Below, piece after piece: positions 26,150 through 33,499 of a stretch of 64,000 nucleotides of DNA (position 1 is its first letter; each line of letters begins with the position of its first letter). The stretch spans positions 202,033 through 266,032 of the forward strand of contig NZ_JBDOQU010000004.1 in NCBI RefSeq assembly GCF_039839375.1, in the 5' to 3' direction. This DNA comes from JBDOQU01 sp039839375 (lineage in GTDB: Bacteria; Pseudomonadota; Alphaproteobacteria; DSM-16000; Inquilinaceae). The notes under the pieces were generated by a model that was given only the letters and a program-made list of their open reading frames with translations, did not search any database and was not told where the DNA came from. Position numbers and translations under genes: made by a program.

Positions 26150-26853
26150 AGCCTTTCTCCGGCATGGGCCGCGCCGTTCATGCCGGCCGCGCGATCGGTC
26201 CGTCCCAGGGCCCAGATCGCCGCCTGGGTCCGGTTGCCGACATGGATCTTCTTCAGCAACCGCCGCACCTGGACCTTCACCGTCGCCTCGGCGATGCCCA
26301 GCCGGCGCGCGATGACCTTGTTGGGCTCGCCCTCCACCAGATGCTGCAGGATCTCCGCCTCCCGCGGCGTCAGCCGGGGTCCCGGATGCCCCGGCGTCGC
26401 GGCGGCGCGCGGCGGCGCGGTCCCACCGATCAGCCGCGCCGCCAGCCGCGTCGGAAAGACGTTCTCGCCCAGCATCACCAGCGCGATGGACTGGATCAGC
26501 GCCTCCTTGGAGATGCCGCGCGGCAGCAGGGCGTGGAATCCCAGATCGAGCGCCAGCATCAGCTGGTCCATCGATTCCTCCGAGACGAGGACGACCAGGC
26601 GCAAGGTGGGACGCTCCGCCATCAGCCGTTTCAGCCCGGCGGCGGGAGAAGGGTCGATCGGTGGCATGTCGAGGAAGATCGCCACCGTCATGTCGGCCGG
26701 CGACGCGTCGCCGGCGTTGCCGATCAGCGCCTCGAAGCCGGGCAGGCTGCCGGTCACGCGGATCGGCGAATCTTTCAGGAGATGGCGTAGCCCGTCCCGG
26801 AACAGCACCTCGCCGCCCACCAGCGTCGCGTCGATGGTATTGGTCCGGTCCAT
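26146..26853 (-). CDS. LuxR-type regulator with degenerate receiver domain
   Basis: The 235-residue protein has a receiver-like N-terminal half (ATLVGGEVLFRDGLRHLLKD) and a C-terminal LuxR helix-turn-helix (LTPREAEILQHLVEGEPNKVIARRLGIAEATVKVQVRRLLKKI). The acidic pair at the end of the first strand is replaced by GGE, so normal phosphorylation is doubtful. It sits in the operon after the HfaA-like gene and probably regulates the locus, as CsgD does for curli. Two similar proteins are encoded at 29617-30288 and 31099-31794. Confidence 0.85.
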   Translation of the reverse strand: MDRTNTIDATLVGGEVLFRDGLRHLLKDSPIRVTGSLPGFEALIGNAGDASPADMTVAIFLDMPPIDPSPAAGLKRLMAERPTLRLVVLVSEESMDQLMLALDLGFHALLPRGISKEALIQSIALVMLGENVFPTRLAARLIGGTAPPRAAATPGHPGPRLTPREAEILQHLVEGEPNKVIARRLGIAEATVKVQVRRLLKKIHVGNRTQAAIWALGRTDRAAGMNGAAHAGERL

Positions 26854-26889
26854 GACATCCTCGGCTCCCCGGTTTCTTCGGGCTTTGCG

Positions 26890-27276
26890 TCAGTCGCTGG
26901 CGGTTTCGCCATTCAGCGCGTCGGTGACGGTGTCGACGGGGGAGTTGGAGTTGGAGGTCGCGGTCTGGTCGCCATCGCTCGCCTGGTCCGCGCCGATATC
27001 CGCGTTCGCGCCCTTGCCGACGAAGATGCAGGCCATGTTGGATGTCGCGCTGCCGGTCTGCCCGTCGGCGCCGCCGCAGATGACCTGCGTGACCTCTCCC
27101 GAGCTCCCGCCCGATCCGTTCTGGTCCTCTCTGTCCTCCACCGCCCGCATTGAGAAGGCGATGCCCACCCGGTCGCGTGGCTGGAAGTTGTAGGGCCGTT
27201 CCATCATCTGCGCCTGCGCGGCGCCGGAAGCGCCGAGCATCAGGAGCGCGACCAGTGAAACCGTCGAACGACGCAT
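26890..27276 (-). CDS. Small secreted protein, HfaA-like
   Basis: The 128-residue product starts at ATG 27276 behind GGAGGACATC. It has a signal peptide (STVSLVALLMLGASGAAQA), then a mature N-terminus QMMERPYNFQPRDRVGIAF and a Ser/Asn/Gly/Asp-rich tail (GADQASDGDQTATSNSNS) with two cysteines. Composition and its place beside an HfaB-like pore suggest HfaA, the small amyloid-like holdfast anchor subunit. The identification is contextual. The PYNF motif recurs in the product at 30281-30772. Confidence 0.55.
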   Translation of the reverse strand: MRRSTVSLVALLMLGASGAAQAQMMERPYNFQPRDRVGIAFSMRAVEDREDQNGSGGSSGEVTQVICGGADGQTGSATSNMACIFVGKGANADIGADQASDGDQTATSNSNSPVDTVTDALNGETASD

Positions 27277-27346
27277 GATGTCCTCCTGTCCTGTTTCCTC
27301 TGGAAAAAGGAGGGGAGCGGCCGAAACCGCTCCCCCGAACCATGGA

Positions 27347-28411
27347 TTACTCTTCACCGCCTTCTTCGCCGGGCTCCGGAACTTCGATGGCGCCGACGCT
27401 GACGCTGATGTTGTTGCCAACGGCCGTGGCGATCGAGGACACGATCGGCCGGCCCAGAACGTCGAGATCGTCATTGGCCAGCTCGTCCACGCCCAGGTTG
27501 TAGTAGCCCTGGAGGGTCACGTCGTGGACGTTGGACACCGCATTGACGTTGGCGTGGCTGTACTGGCTGATGTTCGCCGTGACCACCGCGTCGTCGGGCG
27601 TGGCGGGATCGACGGTCAGGCTGTAATTGTTGCCCACCGCCGTCGCCGTGCTGTCGACCGTCGCATTCAGGATGTAGGAGACATCCGAAACGGCTTCGAC
27701 CTTGGCCGCGTCGAAGTACCAGTCGCCATACAGACTCTGCTCGGCGTCGGCGTTGACCGCGACCGTGCTCTCGATCGAGGCGTTGTTGCCCACGGCCGTG
27801 GCCGTGCTGATGACCTCCGGCAGTTGGCTGATCGCGTTGGCGACGAAGCCGGTCGGCACATAGACGTTGCCGGAGACGGTCACGTCGAGTTCGCCGCTGG
27901 TCGTGCCGACGACATCCAGGCCGTTCGGCTCATCGCCGTTAACGCCGCCGGTTACGGTTCCAGCAACGTCCGACTGGTTCGTGCCCGCCGGCTGTCCGGC
28001 GATGCCCACAAGCCCGTTGATCGCCTGCTGATTGGACGATGTGCCGTTCGCGCCGGTGCTGTCGATGTCCACGAAGCCGGTGGCGTTGCCGGTGACGTCC
28101 AGCGAGCCCGAAGTGGTTCCGGTCAGCGTGACCGGGACCAATTCATATTCCACCGGCTGATGGTTGTAGATGCCGTAGACGGTGGAATAGGCGGTGACGT
28201 CGCCCTTCTGGATCTGAACGGTTTCGACCGTCACCATGCCCGACGGATCGAAGTAGGAATAGACGTCGACCTCGATATCGATGTCGGTCCAGACATCCAG
28301 GTACCAGTCCCAATGGGAGTGGTCGAACGCCTGGGCCGAGCCGGCCCCGAGGCCGACGGCCAGCGCGCATGCCGCGGTGGCGGTCGCCAGTACGAGTTTA
28401 CGTGTTGCCAT
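27347..28411 (-). CDS. Repeat-rich secreted protein, candidate HfaD-like surface subunit
   Basis: The 354-residue protein has a signal peptide (residues 1-28), a short tryptophan/aspartate-rich region, and then beta-rich low-complexity sequence. The motif S-x-ATAVGNN recurs at residues 202-210, 254-262 and 326-334 with spacings of 52 and 72; GTTSGxLDVT occurs at about 98-107 and 169-178. Such Gly/Asn-rich, valine-alternating repeats are typical of amyloid or beta-helical surface proteins. It overlaps the hfaB-like stop by 14 bases. The tail is acidic (EPGEEGGEE). Confidence 0.6.
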   Translation of the reverse strand: MATRKLVLATATAACALAVGLGAGSAQAFDHSHWDWYLDVWTDIDIEVDVYSYFDPSGMVTVETVQIQKGDVTAYSTVYGIYNHQPVEYELVPVTLTGTTSGSLDVTGNATGFVDIDSTGANGTSSNQQAINGLVGIAGQPAGTNQSDVAGTVTGGVNGDEPNGLDVVGTTSGELDVTVSGNVYVPTGFVANAISQLPEVISTATAVGNNASIESTVAVNADAEQSLYGDWYFDAAKVEAVSDVSYILNATVDSTATAVGNNYSLTVDPATPDDAVVTANISQYSHANVNAVSNVHDVTLQGYYNLGVDELANDDLDVLGRPIVSSIATAVGNNISVSVGAIEVPEPGEEGGEE

Positions 28412-29240
28412 TGTCAGAGTTCCTCTCTTCTAGAACGCCGTCCATGTACCCGGTCTCCACGAGGGCGCAGTTGGGGCCCGCGGGGAGACCGAGGAATTCC
28501 GTCATGATCTGGTGCACACCCATTTCCACGACGGACCTGACGCCGAGCTGGAGCGGCTCGTTCTGGATTCTCCCGGCGTCAAACTCGACAAGCGTGTCCC
28601 CGAAGAAGCGGAAGACGTTGGCTTCCACCTCATAGCCGAGGATCTGCTTCTGAAGGCTGGTGACGTAGCGGACCGCGAAGGTCCGGGCGTCGACGACGCG
28701 CATGTCCAGCGCGACGTTGATGATGACCGTCCGCGCCCCGGCGCCGATGCCCGACACGTAGAGGCCGGCGCCCTCGCTGACGATGTTGTAGTTCAGCTCC
28801 GTCAGCGCGCCGAGGATCAGGAAATCGAACGGCGCGATCTGGAAATCCTGCTTGCCGATCGGCAGCATTCCCTGCTCGGCCATCCGCACCTCGGCCAGCG
28901 GGACCCGCAGGTCGAACCGCTCCACCAGATGCGCCTTGCCGGTCTTGAAGAGCGCGCTCATGACCATTTCCGACACGCCCTGGGTCAGGGCGTTGCCGTT
29001 CTCGTCATAGTTGATCTGCCCCGTCTTGTCGGCAACCTCACCGACGGAGAAGGTCGGCAGGTTGTTCGCCGCGATCTGCTGCATTGAGCGCAGGCATTGC
29101 GAATAGGGCGTGTCGTTGTCGGTGACGGGGAAGCTGTAGACCGGCTGCACGCCATTATCCGGATAGACGCCGGTGCCGGCGCAGGCGGACAGAAGCATGG
29201 TCGCCGCCGAGATGGTCAGTGCTGCGCGGATCCCATGCAT
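28398..29240 (-). CDS. hfaB: CsgG/HfaB-family outer-membrane lipoprotein
   Basis: The 280-residue protein has a lipoprotein signal (AALTISAATMLLSAC, Cys at 20) and the CsgG fold: LPTFSVGEVADKTGQINYDENGNALTQGVSEMVMSALFKTGKAHLVERFD, then PFDFLILGALTELNYNI and VALDMRVVDARTFAVRYVTSLQKQILGYEV. CsgG forms a nonameric export channel for curli; HfaB is the Caulobacter homologue that secretes and assembles HfaA and HfaD. It is the first gene of a minus-strand cluster containing candidate substrates. I favour HfaB over CsgG because no csgE or csgF is present. Confidence 0.82.
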   Translation of the reverse strand: MHGIRAALTISAATMLLSACAGTGVYPDNGVQPVYSFPVTDNDTPYSQCLRSMQQIAANNLPTFSVGEVADKTGQINYDENGNALTQGVSEMVMSALFKTGKAHLVERFDLRVPLAEVRMAEQGMLPIGKQDFQIAPFDFLILGALTELNYNIVSEGAGLYVSGIGAGARTVIINVALDMRVVDARTFAVRYVTSLQKQILGYEVEANVFRFFGDTLVEFDAGRIQNEPLQLGVRSVVEMGVHQIMTEFLGLPAGPNCALVETGYMDGVLEERNSDNGNT

Positions 29241-29421
29241 GCGTCTCTCCCTGCCCCGGCCCGGACCTGTGGCGTTACCGGTCTCGCTTGGCGGCGCCGG
29301 CGCTTCAGGTCAGGAAATTTTTGAATTCATGGCCTCGATTTGGCGCAGTAATTGTGCGCGAAATGCCCCGGATCGGAAGCACGCTTTGGTATCGGCGGAA
29401 GGCAATTCCGGCGGGCGGGCG

Positions 29422-29437
29422 TTAACGATTAATTAAC
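29422..29437. promoter_or_regulatory. CtrA-type binding site
   Basis: TTAACGATTAATTAAC is an exact TTAA-N7-TTAAC CtrA motif, and its complement also reads TTAA-N7-TTAAC. It sits in the 376-base divergent gap between hfaB (start 29240) and a LuxR gene (start 29617), in an AT-rich island of otherwise GC-rich DNA. CtrA is the alphaproteobacterial cell-cycle regulator and controls holdfast genes in Caulobacter. The rest of the gap shows nothing else clear. Confidence 0.6.
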
Positions 29438-29616
29438 TAAAATGCGCCGGAAGGTGGATATCCGTTGGGCTAGGCAAGCGCGGAAGACGGTGGAAGGAAA
29501 CCCTTCCGGATAGCGTCCAAAGAGAATCGGCCCGCTACCTCATCGACGTTCGTTCTGTGGATTGCGCCGTCTACTCTGGAAGAGCGGTGGGATTTTCAGC
29601 GAGGCCGGAGCGTGCC

Positions 29617-30288
29617 ATGTCCTGTGAAGACGCCTTCGCGGCACGGCCGCAGATCCTGATCGTCGTCGACCGGCTGCAGCGGTCCCGCCGGCTGGCCCGC
29701 ATCTTCGGTGGCGGCGGGGTCGCGATCGGCGGCATCGTCCGCCGGTTGGCCGACCTGTCCGACGCCCTGGCGCGGCAGAGGGTGGACGCGGTGGTGACAT
29801 CGCCGCGCTTCCTGGGGGCCGTGGCGTCGCGGCTGTCCCAGCCTGCCGTCTCCGCCCCTGCCAATGCCAAGCCGCTGATCCTGCTGCTGCTGAGAAACCC
29901 GGCCGATCTGGGCGTCATCGGCAGCGCCCAGAAAGCCGACGGCTGGATATTCGAGGATTGGGAGATCGGCCGGCTGCGCCAGGCCCTGCTGCTGGCGCGC
30001 TTCGGCCTCACCGTGCTGCCCGACATCCGCCGGCTGCTGGGCGGCCGCATGGCGCGGCGGCGGACGTCACGGCTGGATGATCTGTCTGACCTTCAGCGGC
30101 GGACCCTGAAGATGCTGTCGCACGGCCTCTCCAACAAGGACATCGCGGTCGCCCTCTCCGTCGGCGAGGCGACGGTGAAGGCCGCCGTGCGCGGCATCAT
30201 CATCAGGCTGGGCCTGCGCAACAGGACGGAGGCCGCGGTGTTCGCGGCCTCCCATTATCGCAGGATGGAGACGGAGAGGCCTACATGA
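29617..30288 (+). CDS. LuxR-type regulator, divergent from hfaB
   Basis: The 223-residue protein starts at ATG 29617 after GGAG. Its N-terminal half is receiver-like but lacks the acidic pocket (ILIVVDRLQRSRRLARIF, and TSPRFLG where the phospho-acceptor should be). The C-terminal LuxR domain is DLSDLQRRTLKMLSHGLSNKDIAVALSVGEATVKAAVRGIIIRLGL. It probably binds DNA without phosphorylation and, by its divergent position, controls the hfaB cluster. Its last codons overlap the converging secreted-protein gene by eight bases. Confidence 0.82.
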   Translation: MSCEDAFAARPQILIVVDRLQRSRRLARIFGGGGVAIGGIVRRLADLSDALARQRVDAVVTSPRFLGAVASRLSQPAVSAPANAKPLILLLLRNPADLGVIGSAQKADGWIFEDWEIGRLRQALLLARFGLTVLPDIRRLLGGRMARRRTSRLDDLSDLQRRTLKMLSHGLSNKDIAVALSVGEATVKAAVRGIIIRLGLRNRTEAAVFAASHYRRMETERPT

Positions 30289-30772
30289 CGTCCAGCATCG
30301 CGATCCACTGGTCGATCGACGCGGACCATCTGGAATGCAGGCCGGGGGTGCCGTTCAAGCCATCCGCCACCGCCACGCGCCGGTACAGGCTGTCGGAGAT
30401 CGAGCTGGCGCTGTCGCTGTAATAGGGGAAGGGGCCAAGCCCCTCCGCCCCGCGCGACGGGCCCATCACGGCGGACCGGGGCAGCAGCACGCCGCTCAGC
30501 GTTCGGATATGGGCCTCATTGTCCTTGCCCTCCACCACCGTCACCAGCGATCCGTCGAAGGCCCTCAGCATGTCGTCGGGGCGCACGCCGTCGATCTCAT
30601 CCAGCAGGATCGCCTGGCGATAGGCGTTGCTCATGCCGATGTCCGAAAGCCCGCCGGGTCTCGGGAAATTGTAGGGCTCGTTGAAAAGCTGCGCGTCGGC
30701 TGCCTTCGGGACGACGGTCGATCCGATCGCCGCGACGGCGAGGGCGCAGAGCAGAAAACGAACAAGCCTCAT
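30281..30772 (-). CDS. Secreted protein with PYNF motif
   Basis: The 163-residue product starts at ATG 30772 behind GAAGGAGT. A signal peptide (FLLCALAVAAIGSTVVPKAADA) precedes the mature N-terminus QLFNEPYNFPRPGGLSDIG, which resembles that of the HfaA-like protein at 26890-27276. The remainder (LLDEIDGVRPDDMLRAFDGSLVTVVEGKD, VLLPRSAVMGPSRG) has no recognised domain. It lies between two LuxR genes and may be a further client of the HfaB-like channel; this is inferred from the shared motif and location. Confidence 0.65.
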   Translation of the reverse strand: MRLVRFLLCALAVAAIGSTVVPKAADAQLFNEPYNFPRPGGLSDIGMSNAYRQAILLDEIDGVRPDDMLRAFDGSLVTVVEGKDNEAHIRTLSGVLLPRSAVMGPSRGAEGLGPFPYYSDSASSISDSLYRRVAVADGLNGTPGLHSRWSASIDQWIAMLDVM

Positions 30773-31098
30773 GGCGACTCCTTCTCCCATCATCGGGATC
30801 GCAATCTCTTTCGACTTTAGAATAAGGCTCCCCCTCAGCCGATAGGCAAGACTCGCTACCTCTTCTGCGTCGGCTCTTACCTCTTTGTGATTACTGGAAA
30901 GGCGCGGTCTTTCTCTTGTTCAGCGAGAACGGAATTCCTCACGCGGGCTCGACCATGGTTAAAATAATATGGCAATCAGACAGTCAACAGCGCATAATAA
31001 TTATAATCTTGTCGAAAACTGAATATAATGCGGCCAAATTCTCTTCCGTCCTGTTCCTTGCGGGAAAACCTGAGGCTCAACTGACAGGAAGAATGCCG
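30773..31098. other. AT-rich divergent intergenic region
   Basis: This 326-base gap has no gene. Bases 30955-31040 are strikingly AT-rich for this genome and contain two TATAAT hexamers (31002-31007 and 31024-31029) upstream of the LuxR gene at 31099, so a promoter is likely although no clear -35 pairs with either. An AAGGAG site for the secreted-protein gene lies at the other end. Confidence 0.4.
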
Positions 31099-31794
31099 AT
31101 GACTGATGGACAGGCCCGCTGCCTCATCGTTGGCGGCGACCAGCTTCTTCGCGAAGGATTGCAGCGGGTCCTCTCCGGCGTGGTCGATGTGGTCGACATG
31201 TTCGACACGCTCATCCACGGCATGAACGGCCGGTCCGAACCGCCCGCCGTCGATATCGTCCTCCTTCTGGAATGGCATCCGGGCGACCTCCAGTTCCTCG
31301 AATGCCTCCGCCGCCTGCGGTCGGGGTCTCCCAAGCGGCGGGTGGTCATCCTCGGCCGCGACCTCGACGCGTGGAGCATCCGGGTTGCCCTGAAGGAAGG
31401 GGTGGACGGCTATCTCGTCAGGGATTTCGGCGCGCCGGCACTTCTCCACTCGCTTCATCTGGTGCTGCTGGGCGAAGGCGTCTTCCCCCGGCGCGTGGTC
31501 CAGCAGCTCCTCCAGGGCGGGGTGGAGAATGGCGGCCTCTCACGCCATGGGGAGATGCCGGTCCTCTCCAACCGCCAGACGGAGATCCTGGAGCGGATCG
31601 CCAACGGCCAGTCCAACAAGGAGATCGCCCGCGGCCTCGGCACCAGCGAGGCCACGGTGAAGGTCCATGTCCGCTCCGTCTTGCGCAAGATCGGGGTGGA
31701 GAACAGGACCCAGGCCGCCATCTGGGCGCATGCCCACGGCGTCGGCCAGGGTGAGCTGACTCCCCGTCCTTCCGCGGCGGCCGCTCCGGTCTAG
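31099..31794 (+). CDS. LuxR-type regulator with degenerate receiver domain
   Basis: The 231-residue protein has a receiver-like half (CLIVGGDQLLREGLQRVLSG) in which the phospho-acceptor position reads VDIVLLLEWHPGD, an Asp-to-Glu type change, and a C-terminal LuxR domain (LSNRQTEILERIANGQSNKEIARGLGTSEATVKVHVRSVLRKIGVENRTQAAIWA). ATG 31099 has AGGA nine bases upstream; an ATG two codons earlier has poorer spacing. It closely resembles the regulator at 26146-26853, and the pair probably arose by duplication. It lies at the edge of the Hfa-like locus. Confidence 0.85.
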   Translation: MTDGQARCLIVGGDQLLREGLQRVLSGVVDVVDMFDTLIHGMNGRSEPPAVDIVLLLEWHPGDLQFLECLRRLRSGSPKRRVVILGRDLDAWSIRVALKEGVDGYLVRDFGAPALLHSLHLVLLGEGVFPRRVVQQLLQGGVENGGLSRHGEMPVLSNRQTEILERIANGQSNKEIARGLGTSEATVKVHVRSVLRKIGVENRTQAAIWAHAHGVGQGELTPRPSAAAAPV

Positions 31795-31803
31795 TGCCCC
31801 CGC

Positions 31804-32316
31804 CTAGTGCAGCGTAGCCGATCCGGCGTGAAGGGTCGCTTCCCGTGAATGGCCGAAAGCCCGCTCCGGCGGGATATCGACCGGCGGGAAGACCATCCCG
31901 GCGTCGGAGAAGACGCGCCCGATATCCCGAAGGATGCCGCCCGCCGCCCGGCAGGCCGTCTCCGTCAGCATCGAGTGCAGCAGCAAGGGGCCCTCCAGGC
32001 TTGCGCCGCCCTGATAGAGCGCCGCCAGGTCCAGGATGCGCCGTTCGTCCTCCGACAGCCCCTTCTGGCACGGGCAGTTGATGTCCAGCTGCCGGATCGC
32101 GCCATGGCCGACGACGACCATCAGATTGTCGACCAGCCCCACAGCGCGCGGCGCGCCGGCCCGCGAATAGGCCTCATGCAGTTTCTCGCCCACCGGAATG
32201 CGCTTCTGAAGGCCGACCACCCAGATGCGCATCGACCACAGAAGCATCTGCTCCGCGAAGCTCAGCATGTCGCTGCTCCAGGCTCTGTCGTCCTGGGATG
32301 AAAGATGGTTCGCCAA
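31804..32316 (-). CDS. Unknown protein under a Fur box
   Basis: I start this 170-residue protein at TTG 32316 because GAGGAGG lies five bases upstream; ATG 32268 with GGAG is an alternative, and a longer frame would run through the Fur box. The product is helical (LSFAEQMLLWSMRIWVVGLQ), with a CPCQKGLSEDERRILDL motif and a short His-containing end. No family is recognised. It contains a conserved-looking CPC pair that could bind metal. Strong Fur-box homology just upstream implies control by iron or a related metal. Confidence 0.65.
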   Translation of the reverse strand: MANHLSSQDDRAWSSDMLSFAEQMLLWSMRIWVVGLQKRIPVGEKLHEAYSRAGAPRAVGLVDNLMVVVGHGAIRQLDINCPCQKGLSEDERRILDLAALYQGGASLEGPLLLHSMLTETACRAAGGILRDIGRVFSDAGMVFPPVDIPPERAFGHSREATLHAGSATLH

Positions 32317-32343
32317 CGGATCCTCCTCGACGGGAGCGATCAT

Positions 32344-32362
32344 GATAATGAGAATGATTATC
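32344..32362. promoter_or_regulatory. Fur box
   Basis: GATAATGAGAATGATTATC matches the classical 19-base Fur consensus at 17 of 19 positions. It ends 27 bases upstream of the TTG start on the minus strand, where it would overlap the promoter. No gene lies on the plus side before the repeats begin at about 32398. In alphaproteobacteria Fur-like proteins may sense Fe or Mn. Confidence 0.75.
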
Positions 32363-32397
32363 ATTTTCCAGCGACATTTCCGGGACGCCAGTCGGCC

Positions 32398-32676
32398 AAT
32401 CCGGCCCCGAGCCGGCATCCACGCAGTGTCGGTACCCTATGGATGCTGGATCAAGTCCAGCATGACATTGTTTTTGTTGGTCATTCCGGACTTGATCCGG
32501 AATCCATGGGCCGTTGCCGCGTCACCGGCGGCGAAGGACCGGGCGCCGTCCCGGCGGCCATCGACGCCGCATGGATGCCGGATCGGGGTCCGGCATGACG
32601 GCTTTCTTCTCGAAAACCTCACCTTGAGCCTGTCGAAAGGTGCGTACCCGCATGGTTCGACAGGCTCACCATGAGG
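32398..32676. repeat. Dispersed hairpin repeats
   Basis: The gap between the Fur-box gene and znuB carries palindromes at 32398-32418, 32443-32463 (ATGCTGGA/TCCAGCAT arms, inverted loop), 32483-32503 (ATTCCGGA/TCCGGAAT arms) and 32575-32596, then a long second-family hairpin at 32617-32676. No open frame of coding character is present. Confidence 0.85.
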
Positions 32677-32701
32677 AAGAGAGGTCAGGCCCTGCCATCC
32701 C

Positions 32702-33499
32702 TCACGACCGCTGCACGAACGCGCCGGCCATCTGGCTGAGGAGGAACAGCGACAGCGCCGCCACCACGACCGACGGGCCGGACGGCGTGTCCCAGAGGAG
32801 GGAGGCGAGGATGCCGCCGGCGACCGACGCTGCGCCCGCCAGGCTGGCCATCGCGGCCATCTGCTCCGGCGTCCGGGCGAAGCGCCGCGCCGTGGCCGCC
32901 GGGATGATCAGCAGGGAGGTGATCAGCAATATGCCCACCACCTTCATCGCGATCGCGATCACCGTCGCCAGAAGCAGGGTGAAGACCAGCCGGACGGCCA
33001 GCGCGTTGACCCCTTCGGCCCGCGCCAGCTCGTCGCTGACGGTGATCGCCAGCATCCGCCGCCAGATCAGCGCCAGCACCGCCAGAACGGCCGCGCCGCC
33101 GGCATAGATCCAGGCCAGGTCGGTGATCCCCACGGACAGGATATCGCCGAACAGATAGGCCATCAAATCGATCCGGAGCCCGTCGAGGAAGCTGATCGTC
33201 ACCAGCCCCAGCGCCAGCGCGGAATGCGACAGCAACCCCAGCAGCGTGTCGGTCGCAAAACGCTGCTGCTCCTGCAGGAAGACGATGACCAGGGCCAGCG
33301 CGGCGCAGGTGAAGACCACCCCGATCGTCAAATCGACCGAAAGGAGGAAGCCCAGCGCGACGCCCAGCAGCGCCGAATGGGACAGGCTGTCGCCGAAATA
33401 GGCCATCCGCCGCCAGACCACGAAGCAGCCCAGCGGCCCCGCCACCAGCGCCACCCCGATGCCGGCCAGCAGCGCGCGGACCACGAAATCGTCAAGCAT
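32702..33499 (-). CDS. znuB: Zinc ABC transporter permease
   Basis: The 265-residue inner-membrane protein has about eight hydrophobic helices and the ABC-3 family pattern: FVVWRRMAYFGDSLSHSALLGVALGFLL, LLGLLSHSALALGLV, and SLLIIPAATARRFARTPEQMA. It forms the pore of the ZnuABC zinc importer. ATG 33499 overlaps the znuC stop by eight bases; codons upstream belong to the znuC frame's shadow. It is the distal gene of a znuC-znuB unit divergent from znuA. Confidence 0.93.
   Translation of the reverse strand: MLDDFVVRALLAGIGVALVAGPLGCFVVWRRMAYFGDSLSHSALLGVALGFLLSVDLTIGVVFTCAALALVIVFLQEQQRFATDTLLGLLSHSALALGLVTISFLDGLRIDLMAYLFGDILSVGITDLAWIYAGGAAVLAVLALIWRRMLAITVSDELARAEGVNALAVRLVFTLLLATVIAIAMKVVGILLITSLLIIPAATARRFARTPEQMAAMASLAGAASVAGGILASLLWDTPSGPSVVVAALSLFLLSQMAGAFVQRS

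Noticed and set aside
25793..27343. Continuous 516-codon minus-strand frame
   Set aside because: Only its last 118 codons, from GTG 26149, look like a protein (lipoprotein signal). The rest is out of frame with the LuxR and HfaA-like genes.
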